Part shown: positions 19,400 through 62,701 of the stretch, piece after piece | How positions within the stretch are numbered: position 1 is the first letter of the stretch | Layout of the letters: the number at the start of each line of letters is the position of its first letter | Program-made: the position numbers and the translations under genes | Notes under the pieces: model-generated | Databases searched by the model: none | What the model was told of the DNA's origin: nothing | The model's input: the letters and a program-made list of their open reading frames with translations, nothing else | From: Amorphochlora amoebiformis | Lineage: Eukaryota > Cercozoa > Chlorarachniophyceae | DNA: 64,000 nucleotides | Direction of reading: 5' to 3' | Assembly (NCBI GenBank): GCA_054601695.1 | Contig: BAAHQB010000165.1 | Span: 186,001 to 250,000, forward strand

Positions 19400-19772
19400 C
19401 TTCTTACCCCCGTATCCTTCTCAATCTCACGGTTAAAATTCAAACCAAACGCACAGATTTCCCTTCCCGTGCAAACAACCAACACAATACATCCGCACCG
19501 AGAAAAACCATGGCGAAATTCTCACGAAAAAAAAATAAAATCGCGGCGAAAAACCGGTATTTCGAAGTGTTGCCATTCTCCGCACTCGGAGGACGTGCTC
19601 GCTCGCCATAGCAAGAATACGGGCTTCCATTCCCCATCTTCGATGCCGCTTCGCTGTCACTCTTGGCTGATGGTGGTGGCCTGACCCGAAGAATTAATCT
19701 TCGAGAGGGTAAAAAACCCGCGGCACGGGCTTGATTTTGCCTGAGTTCGGCGGATGGGAAGAGCTGTGTCAC
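19400..19772 (-). CDS. GC-rich candidate 5' region of gene A
   Basis: Unlike its surroundings this stretch is GC-rich with no repeats. All three minus-strand frames are partly open; one contains KSDSEAASKMGNGSPYSCYG, and ATGs lie at about 19615 and 19523 (the latter in a CGCCATGG context). GTGAGA (19428) and GTAAGA (19409) are possible donors. None joins cleanly to exon 19343-19304, so whether this is first-exon coding sequence or a promoter/5' leader remains open. Confidence 0.3.
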
Positions 19773-19902
19773 TTTGATTGGTCACATTTGAAAATGAGGA
19801 TATCTGTGTGTCTTATATAAATATATCTTAAATCTAAATACCCCTTAATAATAGGATAATAGAATAATTAATTCATCGGCTCCATCCTCGGCCAGTCCCG
19901 CC
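19773..19902. promoter_or_regulatory. Putative divergent promoter of gene A and PEX2
   Basis: The interval between the candidate gene A leader and the PEX2 start contains CTTATATAAATA at about 19811, a TATA-box-like motif some 85 bases upstream of the ATG at 19903. Position and motif only. Confidence 0.35.
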
Positions 19903-32226
<12,324 letters not shown>

Positions 32227-32320
32227 TGCTAATACAGAAATTTTCATGGATATATATTAATATGTGAATATATAGATATATATATTATTTATGTATGTAT
32301 GTATGTATTAATATATTTTA

Positions 32321-32357
<37 letters not shown>

Positions 32358-32454
32358 GAATACAAATAGATATGTTGGCATATATATATATATATATATG
32401 TATCATGTGTGTAAATATATATATATATATATATATAATATATATATATATATA

Positions 32455-32549
32455 TTATGTATATATGTTCGATGGAACCATATCTGATAGTTCTACATCC
32501 ATCATGTATATGTATATATGTATATATATATATATATTGATATAACATT

Positions 32550-32597
<48 letters not shown>

Positions 32598-32841
32598 CAA
32601 ATATACATATACATACACACATTCTCTCATACAAACAAACATACACATGTAAATCCTGTGCATATTTTCCAACACAAACCGAGTTTTTCATACAATCCAC
32701 ACCATTCAGCACCAACAGAGAGACCAGAAACCAAGTCTGCAAGGCCATCGAATAGGTCGAATTTAAACTCGACTTCCGATCGAGATCGATGACTTCATAG
32801 TACTGACTAGACTGATGAGAAACTGAAAAACCCGCTGGCAT
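32455..32841 (-). CDS. Exon with signal-like hydrophobic segment
   Basis: Minus-strand frame from ATG 32841: [20 protein letters not shown], then ...STYS and [20 protein letters not shown]..., decaying into TA/CA repeats after about 32640. Two readings are possible. A secreted or membrane protein may start at ATG 32748 with a signal peptide. Or this may be a late exon of gene C, since TAGTCAG before YYEVIDLD is an in-phase acceptor for the exon ending at 34542. The unique, non-repetitive sequence and composition support coding; the gene assignment is open. Confidence 0.4.
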
Positions 32842-32879
32842 GCAGCGGCGAAAAGTTATAAATTGATTATTTCAGATCA

Positions 32880-33177
32880 ACTAGAATAATCTACTTCCAG
32901 TACTTCCCGAGATCATTTCATTGTATACATCACTTATACATCACATGCGGTGCAGAGTACGTATACCTAGTATACGTAGATATCTGTGGAACATATGAAC
33001 ATATACTAGATGCAGTCTAGATAGTCTAGGTAACCTAGAAACCTTCTAGACCTTCTCGGATACTCACTAGCTAGACTCAGTGCGCGCGCATATGACCGGA
33101 CCAGACTAGCTCTGTGAACAGCTCTGACGTGACGTAGTACTACGCGTATATATACTAGTACTAGTATATATATATCT

Positions 33178-33211
<34 letters not shown>

Positions 33212-33390
33212 GTACTAAGGTCCAGAGTATGTCTAGTATGTCTAGTATGTCGATTTATCATGATGTATATATATATATACGTACTGGTGAGATCTAGAGA
33301 TGTCATCATGATGAGAGTAGAGTACATGTGAGCAGATGATACTCTAGTACTACGTGATATATACTAGAGTATAGTACGAAAGTGATCGAT
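32880..33390. other. CTAG-rich unique island
   Basis: Dense CTAG words (CTAGACTAGC, ACTAGTACTAG, TCTAGATAGTCTAGG) and two short TA pockets. GTCCAGAGTATGTCTAGTATGTC forms a small tandem repeat near 33221. No exon supported, apart from a short plus-strand ATG frame at 33391 (MDNPPGPAG). Confidence 0.6.
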
Positions 33391-33459
33391 ATGGATAATC
33401 CACCGGGCCCAGCAGGTCTGATATATCAATGATGGCATTTAATTTACTAGATTTTTCCA

Positions 33460-33527
33460 GTTTACACACAAGAGTTTGTAATTTCGGCAAATGTTAACCC
33501 GCCAGCGGCCTTTACTTCTCCCGCCAT
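33460..33527 (-). CDS. Possible first exon
   Basis: Minus strand: ATG at 33527 reads MAGEVKAAGGLTFAEITNS before a GTGTGT donor or a nearby TAA. Composition is protein-like and the codons are GC-richer than the surroundings. No second exon is assigned. Confidence 0.3.
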
Positions 33528-33539
33528 CTAATGAATGTA

Positions 33540-34232
33540 TACATTATACTAACGATATATACTAACACTGGTAACTTGTACATTATGCTAACCGTGTAAT
33601 GATTATGCTAACATGTACATTGTGCTAACATGTACATTATGCTAGCAACATTATGCTAACCGTAAACATTATGTACATTGCGCTAACATGTTCATTGTGC
33701 TAACATGTACATTACACTAACATGTACATTGTGCAAGAACGTACATTAGGCTGACATACATGTACATTATACTAACATGTACATGCTAACATGTACATTA
33801 TATGTACATTATACTAACATGTACATTGTGCTAGAATGTACATTATGCTAACATGTACATTTTGCTAACATGTACATTATACTAACATGTACCTTATGCT
33901 AACATGTACATTATACTAACATGTACATTGTGCTAGAATGTACATTATGCTAACATGTACATTACACTAACATGTACCTTATGCTAACATGTACATTATA
34001 CTAACATGTACATTGTGCTAGAATGTACATTATGCTAACATGTACATTATACTAACATGTACATTGTGCTAGAATGTACATTATGCTAACATGTAATATG
34101 CTAACATGTACATTATACTAACATGTACCTTATGCTAACATGTACATTATACTAACATGTACATTGTGCTAGAATGTACATTATGCTAACATGTACATTA
34201 TACTAACATGTACATTCGTATTATTCTAGATA
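33540..34232. repeat. ACATGTACATTATGCTA minisatellite
   Basis: About 28 imperfect copies of a unit of 17-25 bases with the core CTAACATGTACATTATG. Variants (ATACTA, GTGCTAGA, TTTGCTA) alternate in a higher-order pattern of about 95 bases. The core contains overlapping palindromes ACATGT and TGTACA. Confidence 0.9.
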
Positions 34233-34295
34233 ATAGACAAGATGTTCATGTCGCATTAGCGCAAGGGTCTAGCTAGAGGGTGTGTATGAGAATAG

Positions 34296-34425
34296 ATATT
34301 TACATATCCATATACAATATGCATGTATGTATATATATAGGGTGTGTAGACAGGCTAGCAATGTGACAACTAACTCATATGAGAATAGATATTTACATAT
34401 CCCTATACAATATGCGTGTATATAT
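34296..34425. repeat. Direct repeat of 40 bp
   Basis: TATGAGAATAGATATTTACATATCC.TATACAATATGC occurs at 34286 and 34378, separated by 50 bases of unique sequence. Confidence 0.8.
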
Positions 34426-34472
34426 ATATTATATATATATATATATAAATATATATATATTTATTAATATAT

Positions 34473-34540
<68 letters not shown>

Positions 34541-34541
34541 C

Positions 34542-48420
<13,879 letters not shown>

Positions 48421-49560
48421 CTGGGTCGAGTTAGGGTTAGGGTTAGTGTTAGGTTAGGGTTAGGGTTAGGATAGTTAGGGTTAGGGTTAGTGTTAGGTTA
48501 GGGTTAGGGTTAGGATAGTTAGGGTTACGGTTAGTGTTAGGTTAGGGTTAGGGTTAGGATAGTTAGGGCTAGGATACTTAGGATTAGTGTTAGGTTAGGG
48601 TTAGGGTTAGGATAGTTAGGATTAGGTTTAGTGTTAGGTTAGGGTTAGGGTTAGGATAGTTAGGGTTAGGATAGTTACGGTTAGGGTTAGTGCTAGGTTA
48701 GGGTTAGAGTTAGGATAGTTAGGGCTAGGATAGTTAGGGTTACTTAGTGTTAGGTTAGGGTTAGGGTTAGGATAGTTAGGATTAGGTTTAGTGTTAGGTT
48801 AGGGTTAGGGTTAGGGTTAGGGTTAGGATAGTTAGGGTTACGGTTGGTGTTAGGTTAGGGTTAGGGTTAGGATAGTTAGGGCTAGGATAGTTAGGGTTAC
48901 TTAGTGTTAGGTTAGGGTTAGGGTTAGGATAGTTAGGGTTAGGTTTAGTGTTAGGTTAGGGTTAGGGTTAGGATAGTTAGGGTTGGGTTAGTGTTAGGTT
49001 AGGGTTAGTGTTAGTTATGGTTGGGATAGTTAGAGTTAGGGTGAGGATATTTAGGGTTAGGGTTAGGATAGTTTGGGCTAGGGTTAGGATAGTTTGGGCT
49101 AGGGTTAGGATAGTTTGGGCTAGGGTTAGGATAGTTAGGGTTAGGGTTAGGGTTAGGCTTAGGGTTAGGATTAGGGCTAGGATTATGATTAGGGTTGGGT
49201 ATTATGACATTGTTAGGCATGAGGCGATAGGGTTAGGTTTAAGGTTAGGTTACCATTAGGGTTAGGGTTAGGGTTAGGGTTAGGGTTAGGGGTAGGGATA
49301 GGGTCAGGATTGGATTAGGCTTAGCGATAGAGACTTTTTGTAGGCAGGTTAGGGTTAGGTTAGGGATAGGGTTTAGGGTTAGGGTTAGGGTTAGGGTTAG
49401 AGTTAGGGTTTGATATAACGTTGGGGTAGGGGATAGGGATTCTGATTAGGCTTAGGGTTACAATTAGGGTTAAGAGTTAGGATCAGATTGATAGAGTTAG
49501 GGTTAGAGATAGGGCTAGGGTTAGGGTTAGGGTTAGGGTTAGGGTTAGGGTTATGGAGAG
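48421..49560 (+). repeat. Telomere-like block with higher-order repeat
   Basis: From 48421 to about 49010 the unit GTTAGGGTTAGGGTTAGGAT plus AGTTAGGGTTA..GTTAGT recurs about ten times with a period near 55-60 bases, forming a higher-order repeat. From 49050 to 49140 a GTTTGGGCTAGGGTTAGGATA unit is tandem. Beyond that it is plain degenerate TTAGGG. The left edge abuts the CGACCCAG acceptor of the first gene C exon. Confidence 0.9.
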
Positions 49561-49619
49561 TTAGGTTAGTAGCGTTAGTGTACCTGGAGAGAGGTTCACA
49601 GTGGAGGAGTGTCTGAAGA

Positions 49620-49657
49620 TATGTATGTGTGTATATATATATGTGTGTGTGTATATG

Positions 49658-49688
<31 letters not shown>

Positions 49689-49898
49689 GTGTGTGTATAT
49701 GTATGTGTATATATATATATATATATAACATATGTGTATATACATGTATATACACACATATATATGTATATATGTATATACATATATGTATATATATTAT
49801 ATATATTATATATGCGTACATATGAATGTATATTATCAAAGTATATACTACATGTTCTATGTATAAATATATGTATATAAATTAATAAATGTATATAT

Positions 49899-49947
<49 letters not shown>

Positions 49948-49955
49948 ATAAATAA

Positions 49956-50009
<54 letters not shown>

Positions 50010-50035
50010 CTTGTATATATTGATATTAATATTAC
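49620..50035. repeat. (TA)n / (TG)n block
   Basis: TA arrays with TGTGTG runs. No exon recognised, though a small acceptor/donor pair on the minus strand (49585-49618) is possible. Confidence 0.8.
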
Positions 50036-50095
50036 AAATATAACATCCATACACTCTTTTCAACATATATTTGCATAATAATAATAAAACCTTAC

Positions 50096-50535
50096 TCCTC
50101 CTACACATAACGCGATACACAGGGCTAATGCTGAACCATAAGACATCTTGATTCACACCTGAACATAGGATTAGAACAAAAAGTATTAGACAGAGAGACA
50201 GAGCTAGAGAAAAGAGAGGAAAGGAAAGGAGAGAAATATTAGACAGAGAGACAAAGCTAGAGAAAAGAGATGAGAGGAGAGACACAGACAGAGACAGTCA
50301 GGAGAGAGAAATGGACCCCAGTCACGCGGAAAGAGGGGAGGGGGGAGGTTCAGAGAGAGAGATAGTGCGATGCCAGAGTAAAATAGAGAGTGTAGGAGCA
50401 GATTAAGACAGAGGAGACAATGCAAACGTATACGTTTCCAATCTGTACAACCCTCCGGCCTCTCCCTCTCTTCTCCCTTCACCTCTGTCTTTTCTCTAGA
50501 TATCTCTCTCCTCTGTCTATGTTCTCTTCTTCTTC

Positions 50536-50593
<58 letters not shown>

Positions 50594-51176
50594 TTCTTTC
50601 TCTCTCTCTCTTCTCTTTATTCGCGTCTCTCCTCTCTCCGCCTTGTCGTACGTCCATCAGAGCGCTGTACGAATGCGTATTCTCTGATACCCTCTCCCCC
50701 CGCCTTGTCTCGCTCTCTCTCTCGATCTTTATCTCACCTCTCACCCTTTTTGCCTCTATGCACGTATTTCCGACTCCATAAGACAGCAATATGCGAAATT
50801 ATTATTTTTGTGGATGAAATATGTTGGCATAAATAAGTGATGACGGAAATAGAGAGGAAGGAAAAAAGTGAGGGAGAAGGAGAGCACAGGGAGTGTGCAA
50901 AGAGGGAGCACAGAGAGAGCAGAAGAGGGAAAGGATAGAAGACAGAGAAGAGAGATGCATCCTCATTATCCGCCGACCGACCCCATTACCTGGACCCTCT
51001 CTATCCAAGTTTGAACTCGAAACCGTCAGATTATTTCCAAAGTGTAACCGTTGGTTTGGTTGAGAATTCAGGTCAAGTACTCCGAGGGACTTTACTGGAA
51101 CATTTGCGAACTCTGTGATAGAGAATGACAGGGCGTGCATGCACATAAGTGTAACAAGGGGAAGCCACAATAACAT
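50096..51176 (-). CDS. Secreted or membrane protein, 5' exons
   Basis: ATG 51176 opens a clear signal peptide (MLLWLPLVTLMCMHALSFS), then ITEFANVPVKSLGVLDLN and an NLT sequon. The exon ends at 50990 on a strong CCAG|GTAATG donor, phase 1. The acceptor TATGTTCAG (50159) opens exon 50158-50096 in the same phase: VNQDVLWFSISPVYRVMC, with donor GTAAGG. The intron (50989-50159) is GA/CT-rich. Later exons are lost in the TA arrays below 50.03 kb. No family recognised. A CTAG-rich island lies upstream. Confidence 0.5.
50165..50620. repeat. GA then CT microsatellites in an intron
   Basis: Purine-rich GA repeats (50190-50400) and CT repeats (50450-50620) on the plus strand, within the proposed intron of the secreted-protein gene. 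Leu-Ser frames here are artefacts. Confidence 0.85.
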
Positions 51177-51229
51177 CCTGGCATCCCGTGTCCCCCATCC
51201 GGGCCATCCCACAATTGAGAGAAACTTGC

Positions 51230-52020
51230 TTAACTAGTTAACGAACTTCACTCTAATCCCAGGAGAGAATCTGCTTAACAATTTTCATTATCTAGACTAC
51301 TTAGACTACTGTGTGTATGACTCGATAACAGTATTGATACTCACAAATGCGAAATACAAATCAATCTTGAAGGGCGGAAAAAGTTGAACTAAATCTCCGT
51401 TCCTAAATATCAATTACATCAACAATTTCCTAGATTTCATTGACATTGCCGCCATGGTCCGATGACGATTCAATTGTGAGGTTTCGTACATATTACTATA
51501 ATCTACTAGATCTAGGATTCTAGATAATTAGACTATACTAGTATAATTAGCTGCCGACTAAGTACTCTGTCACACAAATAAAAACTGGCCCACTTCTAGA
51601 CTTACCATGGCATTAGACTTGTTATAGATAAATGAAGTTGAGATTTACTCGCTTAGTTGACCCTCTCGCCATATCAAATACTTCCTAGGCATCAGTACAC
51701 ATCCTCTATATATAGCTAGATCCTAGATCTATTAAACAAGACTATAAAGACTAGCTAGATCTAGCGAGAGAAAAAGTACACTCGCACGCGCACATATTTA
51801 TCTTCGTTCAGCCTAATCAGTACTAAGGACCATGATACTAGACATACGCACTCTAGACCCTTTGTCAATTTGCAAACTAAAATTGAATGTAATTGAACTC
51901 CAACTACAAAAACAATACATTACAACATTGTCACGACATCAAAGAGAAATTTAAAGTGAGACGCCTTACTCTAGTAAGTCTGGAACCTTAGTAACTAGAG
52001 TAACTAGCCTGAGTAACTAG
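51230..52020. other. Unique CTAG-rich interval, no gene seen
   Basis: Normal-complexity sequence; CTAG words are dense from 51490 on. It lies between two minus-strand genes and would contain the promoter of the downstream one. Confidence 0.5.
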
Positions 52021-52026
52021 CCTAAC

Positions 52027-52605
52027 TCAATCAACATCCGGCATTTCTTGAGGTGTTGGAATCATAGCTGGTACGTTGCGTATCCTACCATCATCAGTAC
52101 GCGCCGCATTGTCCATTTTCAAAGGTAGGAACACAGACGAGTGACCTTTAGCCTCATATATCGCCTTGATCGAGTCCCAGTCTATGTCTCCGCTCCTGAC
52201 CAACCTGCTAATTCCATCAATATTCCTTCTGTTTATCAGTCCTAAAGCAGCCAGAGTCCTGCGCTTTTGTGACGATAAGATACATGGAATTATAGGAGCA
52301 ATCGGGAAGAAGCATACGAAGATAATGGCGATCATAATAACATGAGACACACAGTTCTCGGAATTTGTGGAAATAAGATGACAACAGCAGTCGTAGTAGT
52401 CAGTTATGTCCTGCCTAGTGATATCGGGTGCTGAGGCATGTTTGCCTTCGTTGTACCAATACTTGCCTACACAAACGTACCCAGATTCGGACACGTCTCC
52501 TATCGCTACAGAGGAGCAGCAGGAGCAGTAATCGCGCCTAGTACTCTCAGTAAGATCCAAAGGCTCAAGGCCGCCTTTGATTTCTTTAGTAGAAGCTATG
52601 GGCAT
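52027..52605 (-). CDS. Cys-rich single-pass membrane protein, unknown
   Basis: An uninterrupted 192-codon frame with balanced composition, ATG at 52605, an in-frame stop 36 bases upstream, and TGA/TTA-type end at 52027. Residues 1-86 are Cys-rich (DYCSCCSS, YVCVG, DYYDCCCHL). Residues about 88-110 are a hydrophobic helix (HVIMIAIIFVCFFPIAPIIP), followed by SSQKRR, which suits a cytoplasmic stop-transfer, and an 80-residue polar tail (DIDWDSIKAIYEAKGHSS). There is no N-terminal signal peptide, so a type III orientation is likely. Divergent from the gene at 52840 with 234 bases between ATGs. No family recognised. It is the only long intronless gene in the window. Confidence 0.65.
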   Translation of the reverse strand: MPIASTKEIKGGLEPLDLTESTRRDYCSCCSSVAIGDVSESGYVCVGKYWYNEGKHASAPDITRQDITDYYDCCCHLISTNSENCVSHVIMIAIIFVCFFPIAPIIPCILSSQKRRTLAALGLINRRNIDGISRLVRSGDIDWDSIKAIYEAKGHSSVFLPLKMDNAARTDDGRIRNVPAMIPTPQEMPDVD

Positions 52606-52839
52606 CGGTAGGGGGTGGAAAGCGGATGGGATGCGGGAAATCTACTCAGGACTTTGCCCCTGAAGGGGGGTAAGCCTGACGACTTGACAATCAGGGTTGA
52701 CAGCGCATGGTGAACCTCTAACAGCCATCCTGAAAAGCCATCCATTGAAAACCTGAAACCCTTTAGTAGTCGCTGTTCGCTTTAAGAACATTATGGTGAA
52801 TATTAGAGGTTTATCTATAATGATGACACGTGTCATAAC
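52606..52839. promoter_or_regulatory. Shared divergent promoter region
   Basis: The 234 bases between the two divergent ATGs contain ATGATGACACGTGTCATAAC, a near-perfect palindrome around ACACGTGT (an E-box/G-box-like CACGTG core), and a second GACACGTGTC at 52850. No TATA box is evident. Confidence 0.4.
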
Positions 52840-53844
<1,005 letters not shown>

Positions 53845-53903
53845 AATTTAATTTAATTATATTGCCTGAGTTTTGTCTCCGTTCTGGTACGTCAAATGTA
53901 AGA

Positions 53904-54089
53904 TCACCGTGCACATGCATGTCGTCTACTGCTTGTGGATAGACAGGCAGTCCAAATTAAGAGTTCATCAGAGAAGTGGCTCGCAAAAGTGCTAGATTCA
54001 AAACGCACACGGTTGTCGACTAGCGCTTCGAAATTACTCATGTGCGCTGACTGGTGCATTCTTAGTAGATTAACGGGCTGAGCTTGCAT
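53904..54089 (-). CDS. Weak exon or small-protein candidate
   Basis: Minus-strand ATG at 54089 reads MQAQPVNLLRMHQSAHMSNF and continues with mixed composition to a CACG|GTGATC donor-like site. It is in unique sequence 60 bases downstream of the plus-strand stop at 53844, so the two would converge. No support beyond composition. Confidence 0.3.
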   Translation of the reverse strand: MQAQPVNLLRMHQSAHMSNFEALVDNRVRFESSTFASHFSDELLIWTACLSTSSRRHACAR

Positions 54090-54119
54090 GCAGGAACGCG
54101 AAATTTAACAACGCCTGTA

Positions 54120-54400
54120 AGTATGTCTAGATAGTATACCTAGTCACCTAGATACCTAGGATACTAAGTCACTATGCATATGATCTCTAGGATCTAGATG
54201 ATTGATCGAATCATTATATATAACTTGAATGAATGGCCGGGGGCGCACACAAAACATCTAAAATATCTCGAATATATTCATTTTGTTCAATGATTGTGGC
54301 ATGACCGAGTACTGCAATTGAGTTATTAGCCCAATTAGACTTATGGACTGATGGACTGATGGACTTGGATATTCGAAGTTCTGCTAGCTCTAGTAACTGC
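54120..54400. other. CTAG-rich unique island
   Basis: Dense CTAG words (ATGTCTAGATAGTATACCTAG, ACCTAGGATACTAAG, CTCTAGGATCTAG) directly upstream of the signal-peptide exon at 54406. Confidence 0.55.
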
Positions 54401-54405
54401 CGGCG

Positions 54406-54569
54406 ATGGAGATGCAGTCTGTCTATCTCCAGTGTTTGCTGCTAGGTTTGTGCTACGTTTTAGACGTCACAGTCCAGCTAAAGGAGTCTAGGACCAGCAA
54501 ATTCAACCACCCTTTGGATTCCCTCAGCGCCTATATATTTTTATATGTGAATATAAATACACATATATA

Positions 54570-54570
<1 letters not shown>
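54406..54570 (+). CDS. Signal-peptide first exon
   Basis: ATG 54406 reads [20 protein letters not shown], a good signal-peptide core, then [20 protein letters not shown], running into TA repeats and a stop at about 54570. The true donor may be inside (GTTTGT at 54452) or near the TA boundary. Downstream exons are not identified. The gene sits just after a CTAG-rich island, like the secreted gene at 51176. Confidence 0.4.
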
Positions 54571-55510
<940 letters not shown>

Positions 55511-55526
55511 ATATTGATATAGTATT

Positions 55527-55564
55527 ACCAAGGCTTGACGTACAATGTACACTTTTCCCCTACC
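55527..55564 (-). CDS. Small exon candidate
   Basis: Minus strand: acceptor GGTTATTAG, frame [11 protein letters not shown], then a GTAATA donor. Stands alone between TA arrays. Confidence 0.25.
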
Positions 55565-55574
55565 CTAATAACCA

Positions 55575-57760
<2,186 letters not shown>

Positions 57761-57767
57761 CCTTTAG

Positions 57768-58177
57768 AGGGCTATGTAACGCCTCGTGTGGGTCAGGTGT
57801 TAATCACAGTATTAGGGAAAGAATTAGGGTCACATTACATTAATTTGGCTGGGCTTAGGGTTACAGTTATGGTGAGTTAGGGTTAGGTTTAGGGTTAGGG
57901 TTAGGGTTAGGGTTAGGGTTAGGGGTTAGGGTTAGGGTTAGCAGGATTAGTGTATCTGGTGTGGGGGTTAGGGTTAGGGTTAGGATTAGGGGTTAGGGTT
58001 AGTGTTAGCACGATTAGTGTGTCTGGTGGGGGTTAGGGTTAGGGTTAGGGTTAGGGTTAGGGTTTAGGTTAGGGTTAGGGTTAGGGTGTCTGGTGGGGGT
58101 GTCAGGTTCGAAATACCGCTAATATAAGAGAGGGTGGAAGCAATTTTAACGCCTTTGGGTTTGCGTTTACCATCTAG
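57768..58177 (+). CDS. 3' end of an unidentified gene, two exons
   Basis: Exon 57768-57871 follows AAACCTTTAG and reads [20 protein letters not shown], then [13 protein letters not shown], ending phase 0 on a strong ATG|GTGAGT donor. The intron (57872-58105) is almost entirely TTAGGG repeat. The acceptor GGGTGTCAG opens the last exon, [23 protein letters not shown] and TAG (58175-58177), in the same phase. Hydrophobic and Gly residues suit a beta-rich or small globular domain. No family recognised; upstream exons lie in the TA region before 57760. Confidence 0.55.
57872..58105 (+). repeat. Intron composed of TTAGGG repeats
   Basis: Begins GTGAGTTAGGGTTAGG at the donor and continues as TTAGGG with variants and three copies of a GTGTCTGGTGGGGGT/GATTAGTGTATCTGG spacer, the last of which (GTGTCTGGTGGGGGTGTCAG) ends as the acceptor. 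Confidence 0.8.
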
Positions 58178-58184
58178 TGTCGAA

Positions 58185-59895
<1,711 letters not shown>

Positions 59896-59907
59896 TTAAT
59901 CTCACAG

Positions 59908-59954
59908 AGATTAAAGGATCTTTCGTGCTAGCCCAGGTCTTCTCTTCCCTATGA
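59908..59954 (+). CDS. Possible terminal exon
   Basis: Acceptor TTTAATCTCACAG, then [14 protein letters not shown] and TGA (59952-59954). Short; a GTCTTC donor after ...LAQ is an alternative. Next to a telomere-like block. Confidence 0.35.
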
Positions 59955-60009
59955 ATCGGGTTAGAATCCGATTATTTACCATGTCTTAGTCCGAGAGGAC
60001 CATTGACTT

Positions 60010-60295
60010 AATTAGGGTTAGGGTTAGGGTTATCTAGGTTAGGGTAAGGGTTAGGGTTAGGATCAGATTATTCACCATTTCTTAGTCCGAGAGGACCATT
60101 GACTTAATTATTAAGGTTAGGGTTAGGGCTAGGGTTAGGGTTAGGGTTAGGGTTAGGGTTAGGGTTAGGGTTAGGGTTGGAGTTAAGAGTCATGGTTAGG
60201 ATACTGTTGAGTCGGAATTAGGGTTAGGGTTAGGGTGAGGATAGGTTAGGGTTAGGGTTGAAGTTAGGGTTAGAGTTAGGGTGTCGAGTTAGGAG
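60010..60295 (+). repeat. TTAGGG block with two inverted TAS-like elements
   Basis: Degenerate TTAGGG. Elements at 59961-60010 and 60058-60110 (TTATT.ACCAT.TCTTAGTCCGAGAGGACCATTGAC) are reverse complements of those at 25844, 29268 and 31098. Confidence 0.85.
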
Positions 60296-60349
60296 AGGTA
60301 GGAAGAGATTGAATCACGAGAAAAAGACAAAAGAGGGGAAAAAAAGGAA

Positions 60350-60374
60350 AGATGAGAGAGAGACAGAGAAAGGG

Positions 60375-60424
<50 letters not shown>

Positions 60425-60480
60425 CGAGGGAGAGAGAGAGAGAGAGAGAGGAGAGCGAGGGAGAGAGGAAAGGAAGGGAA
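60350..60480 (+). repeat. GA tract
   Basis: GA repeat with a duplicated GGAGAGCGAGGGAGAGAG unit. Arg-Glu frames are artefacts. Confidence 0.9.
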
Positions 60481-60510
60481 AAATTTGAGAACGGATTAGG
60501 TGGATGTATA

Positions 60511-60552
<42 letters not shown>

Positions 60553-60604
60553 GTTTGTATTGATCCTTAAAGATAAACTATTCTCCTTCCTCCTTACCGG
60601 GAAT

Positions 60605-60994
<390 letters not shown>

Positions 60995-60998
60995 GAAG

Positions 60999-61056
60999 GA
61001 ATGCATGACCTTGATAGGCCCTTACAATAGTGTCTTGAAAAATTTAGAACGCCTAG

Positions 61057-61060
<4 letters not shown>
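60999..61060 (+). CDS. 62-base exon candidate
   Basis: After TATGGAAG the frame reads [20 protein letters not shown] and meets a GTATAT donor (61061), phase 0 to 2. Flanked by TA arrays on both sides. No family recognised. Confidence 0.4.
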
Positions 61061-61108
<48 letters not shown>

Positions 61109-61513
61109 ATGTACACATAAATGTGTGTTTGTTTATGCACATATATTTATATATATACACACACACACACATATATATATATATGTATGTATGTATGTAT
61201 ATATGTATATATGTATATATCCAAATATATAGTGATGGATTATATATGTATATATGTATGTATATATATATATATATTTATTTATTTGTGTATTGATGTA
61301 TATATCTACATGTGTGTATTTAATCTAGATATATACACATATACTATCTAACACTATATATATATATGCATGTGTATATATATATATATATGTGCATATA
61401 TAATGTATATATATATATATATGTATGTATATGTATGTACGCATACAGACACACACACACTCATGTGTATATGTATATGCACATACATACATGTGTGTAC
61501 ATATATGTGTGTG

Positions 61514-61557
<44 letters not shown>

Positions 61558-61618
61558 GCATATTTGAATGTTTACCTATTATTCTAGCGACTCTCTCTGT
61601 ACATATGTACACACACAC

Positions 61619-61651
<33 letters not shown>

Positions 61652-61689
61652 CATACACATTATATATGTACATATACATTTAGGTGTGT

Positions 61690-61775
61690 ATACGATTTGG
61701 AGGAAGTCATATTATTTGTGATTTCATATATATGGTATATGTATATATATCTATATATATAGATTTATATTTTGG

Positions 61776-61806
<31 letters not shown>

Positions 61807-61904
61807 ATATTACATTCAGTTGAGAGAAAACCATAAAATTTGTGATTTTGATACATATATATGTATACATATAATTTATATATATATATATATATGTCGA
61901 TCTT

Positions 61905-61950
<46 letters not shown>

Positions 61951-62116
61951 TATATTACATTGAGTAGAGAAAGTCATAAATTTTTGATTTTCTTATATAT
62001 GTATACATATATATAAATATATACATACACATATATATTTATATATAAATATATCTTTTATTTTATACATATACACATATATATACATATATATATATTT
62101 ATATATATATATATAT

Positions 62117-62165
<49 letters not shown>

Positions 62166-62340
62166 AATTATATTACATTGAGTTGAGAGAAAGTCGATAC
62201 ATATATATATAAATATGTATATATATATGTATAATTATATTACATTGAGTTGAGAGAAAGTCATAAAATTTGTGATTTTCTTCGAATTTTCCTGGAAGAG
62301 ATGAAGGACACTGGTCTACCCATGGAGAGAGAAGGATCTA
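61690..62340 (+). CDS. Exon with four upstream copies of its 5' edge
   Basis: At 62248-62338 the plus strand reads [20 protein letters not shown] and TGLPMEREG. Its first 40 bases (TTGAGTTGAGAGAAAGTCAT...GATTTTCTT) recur at about 61815, 61952, 62172 and, diverged, 61697, each between TA arrays. The acceptor is probably one of the TTGAG/GAGAG sites; the donor is not clear. Gene unknown. Confidence 0.4.
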
Positions 62341-62344
62341 TATA

Positions 62345-62697
<353 letters not shown>

Positions 62698-62701
62698 AAA
62701 G

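Noticed and set aside
33540-34232. CRISPR or centromere satellite
   Set aside because: Units are imperfect, contiguous and only about 700 bases in all; called a minisatellite instead.
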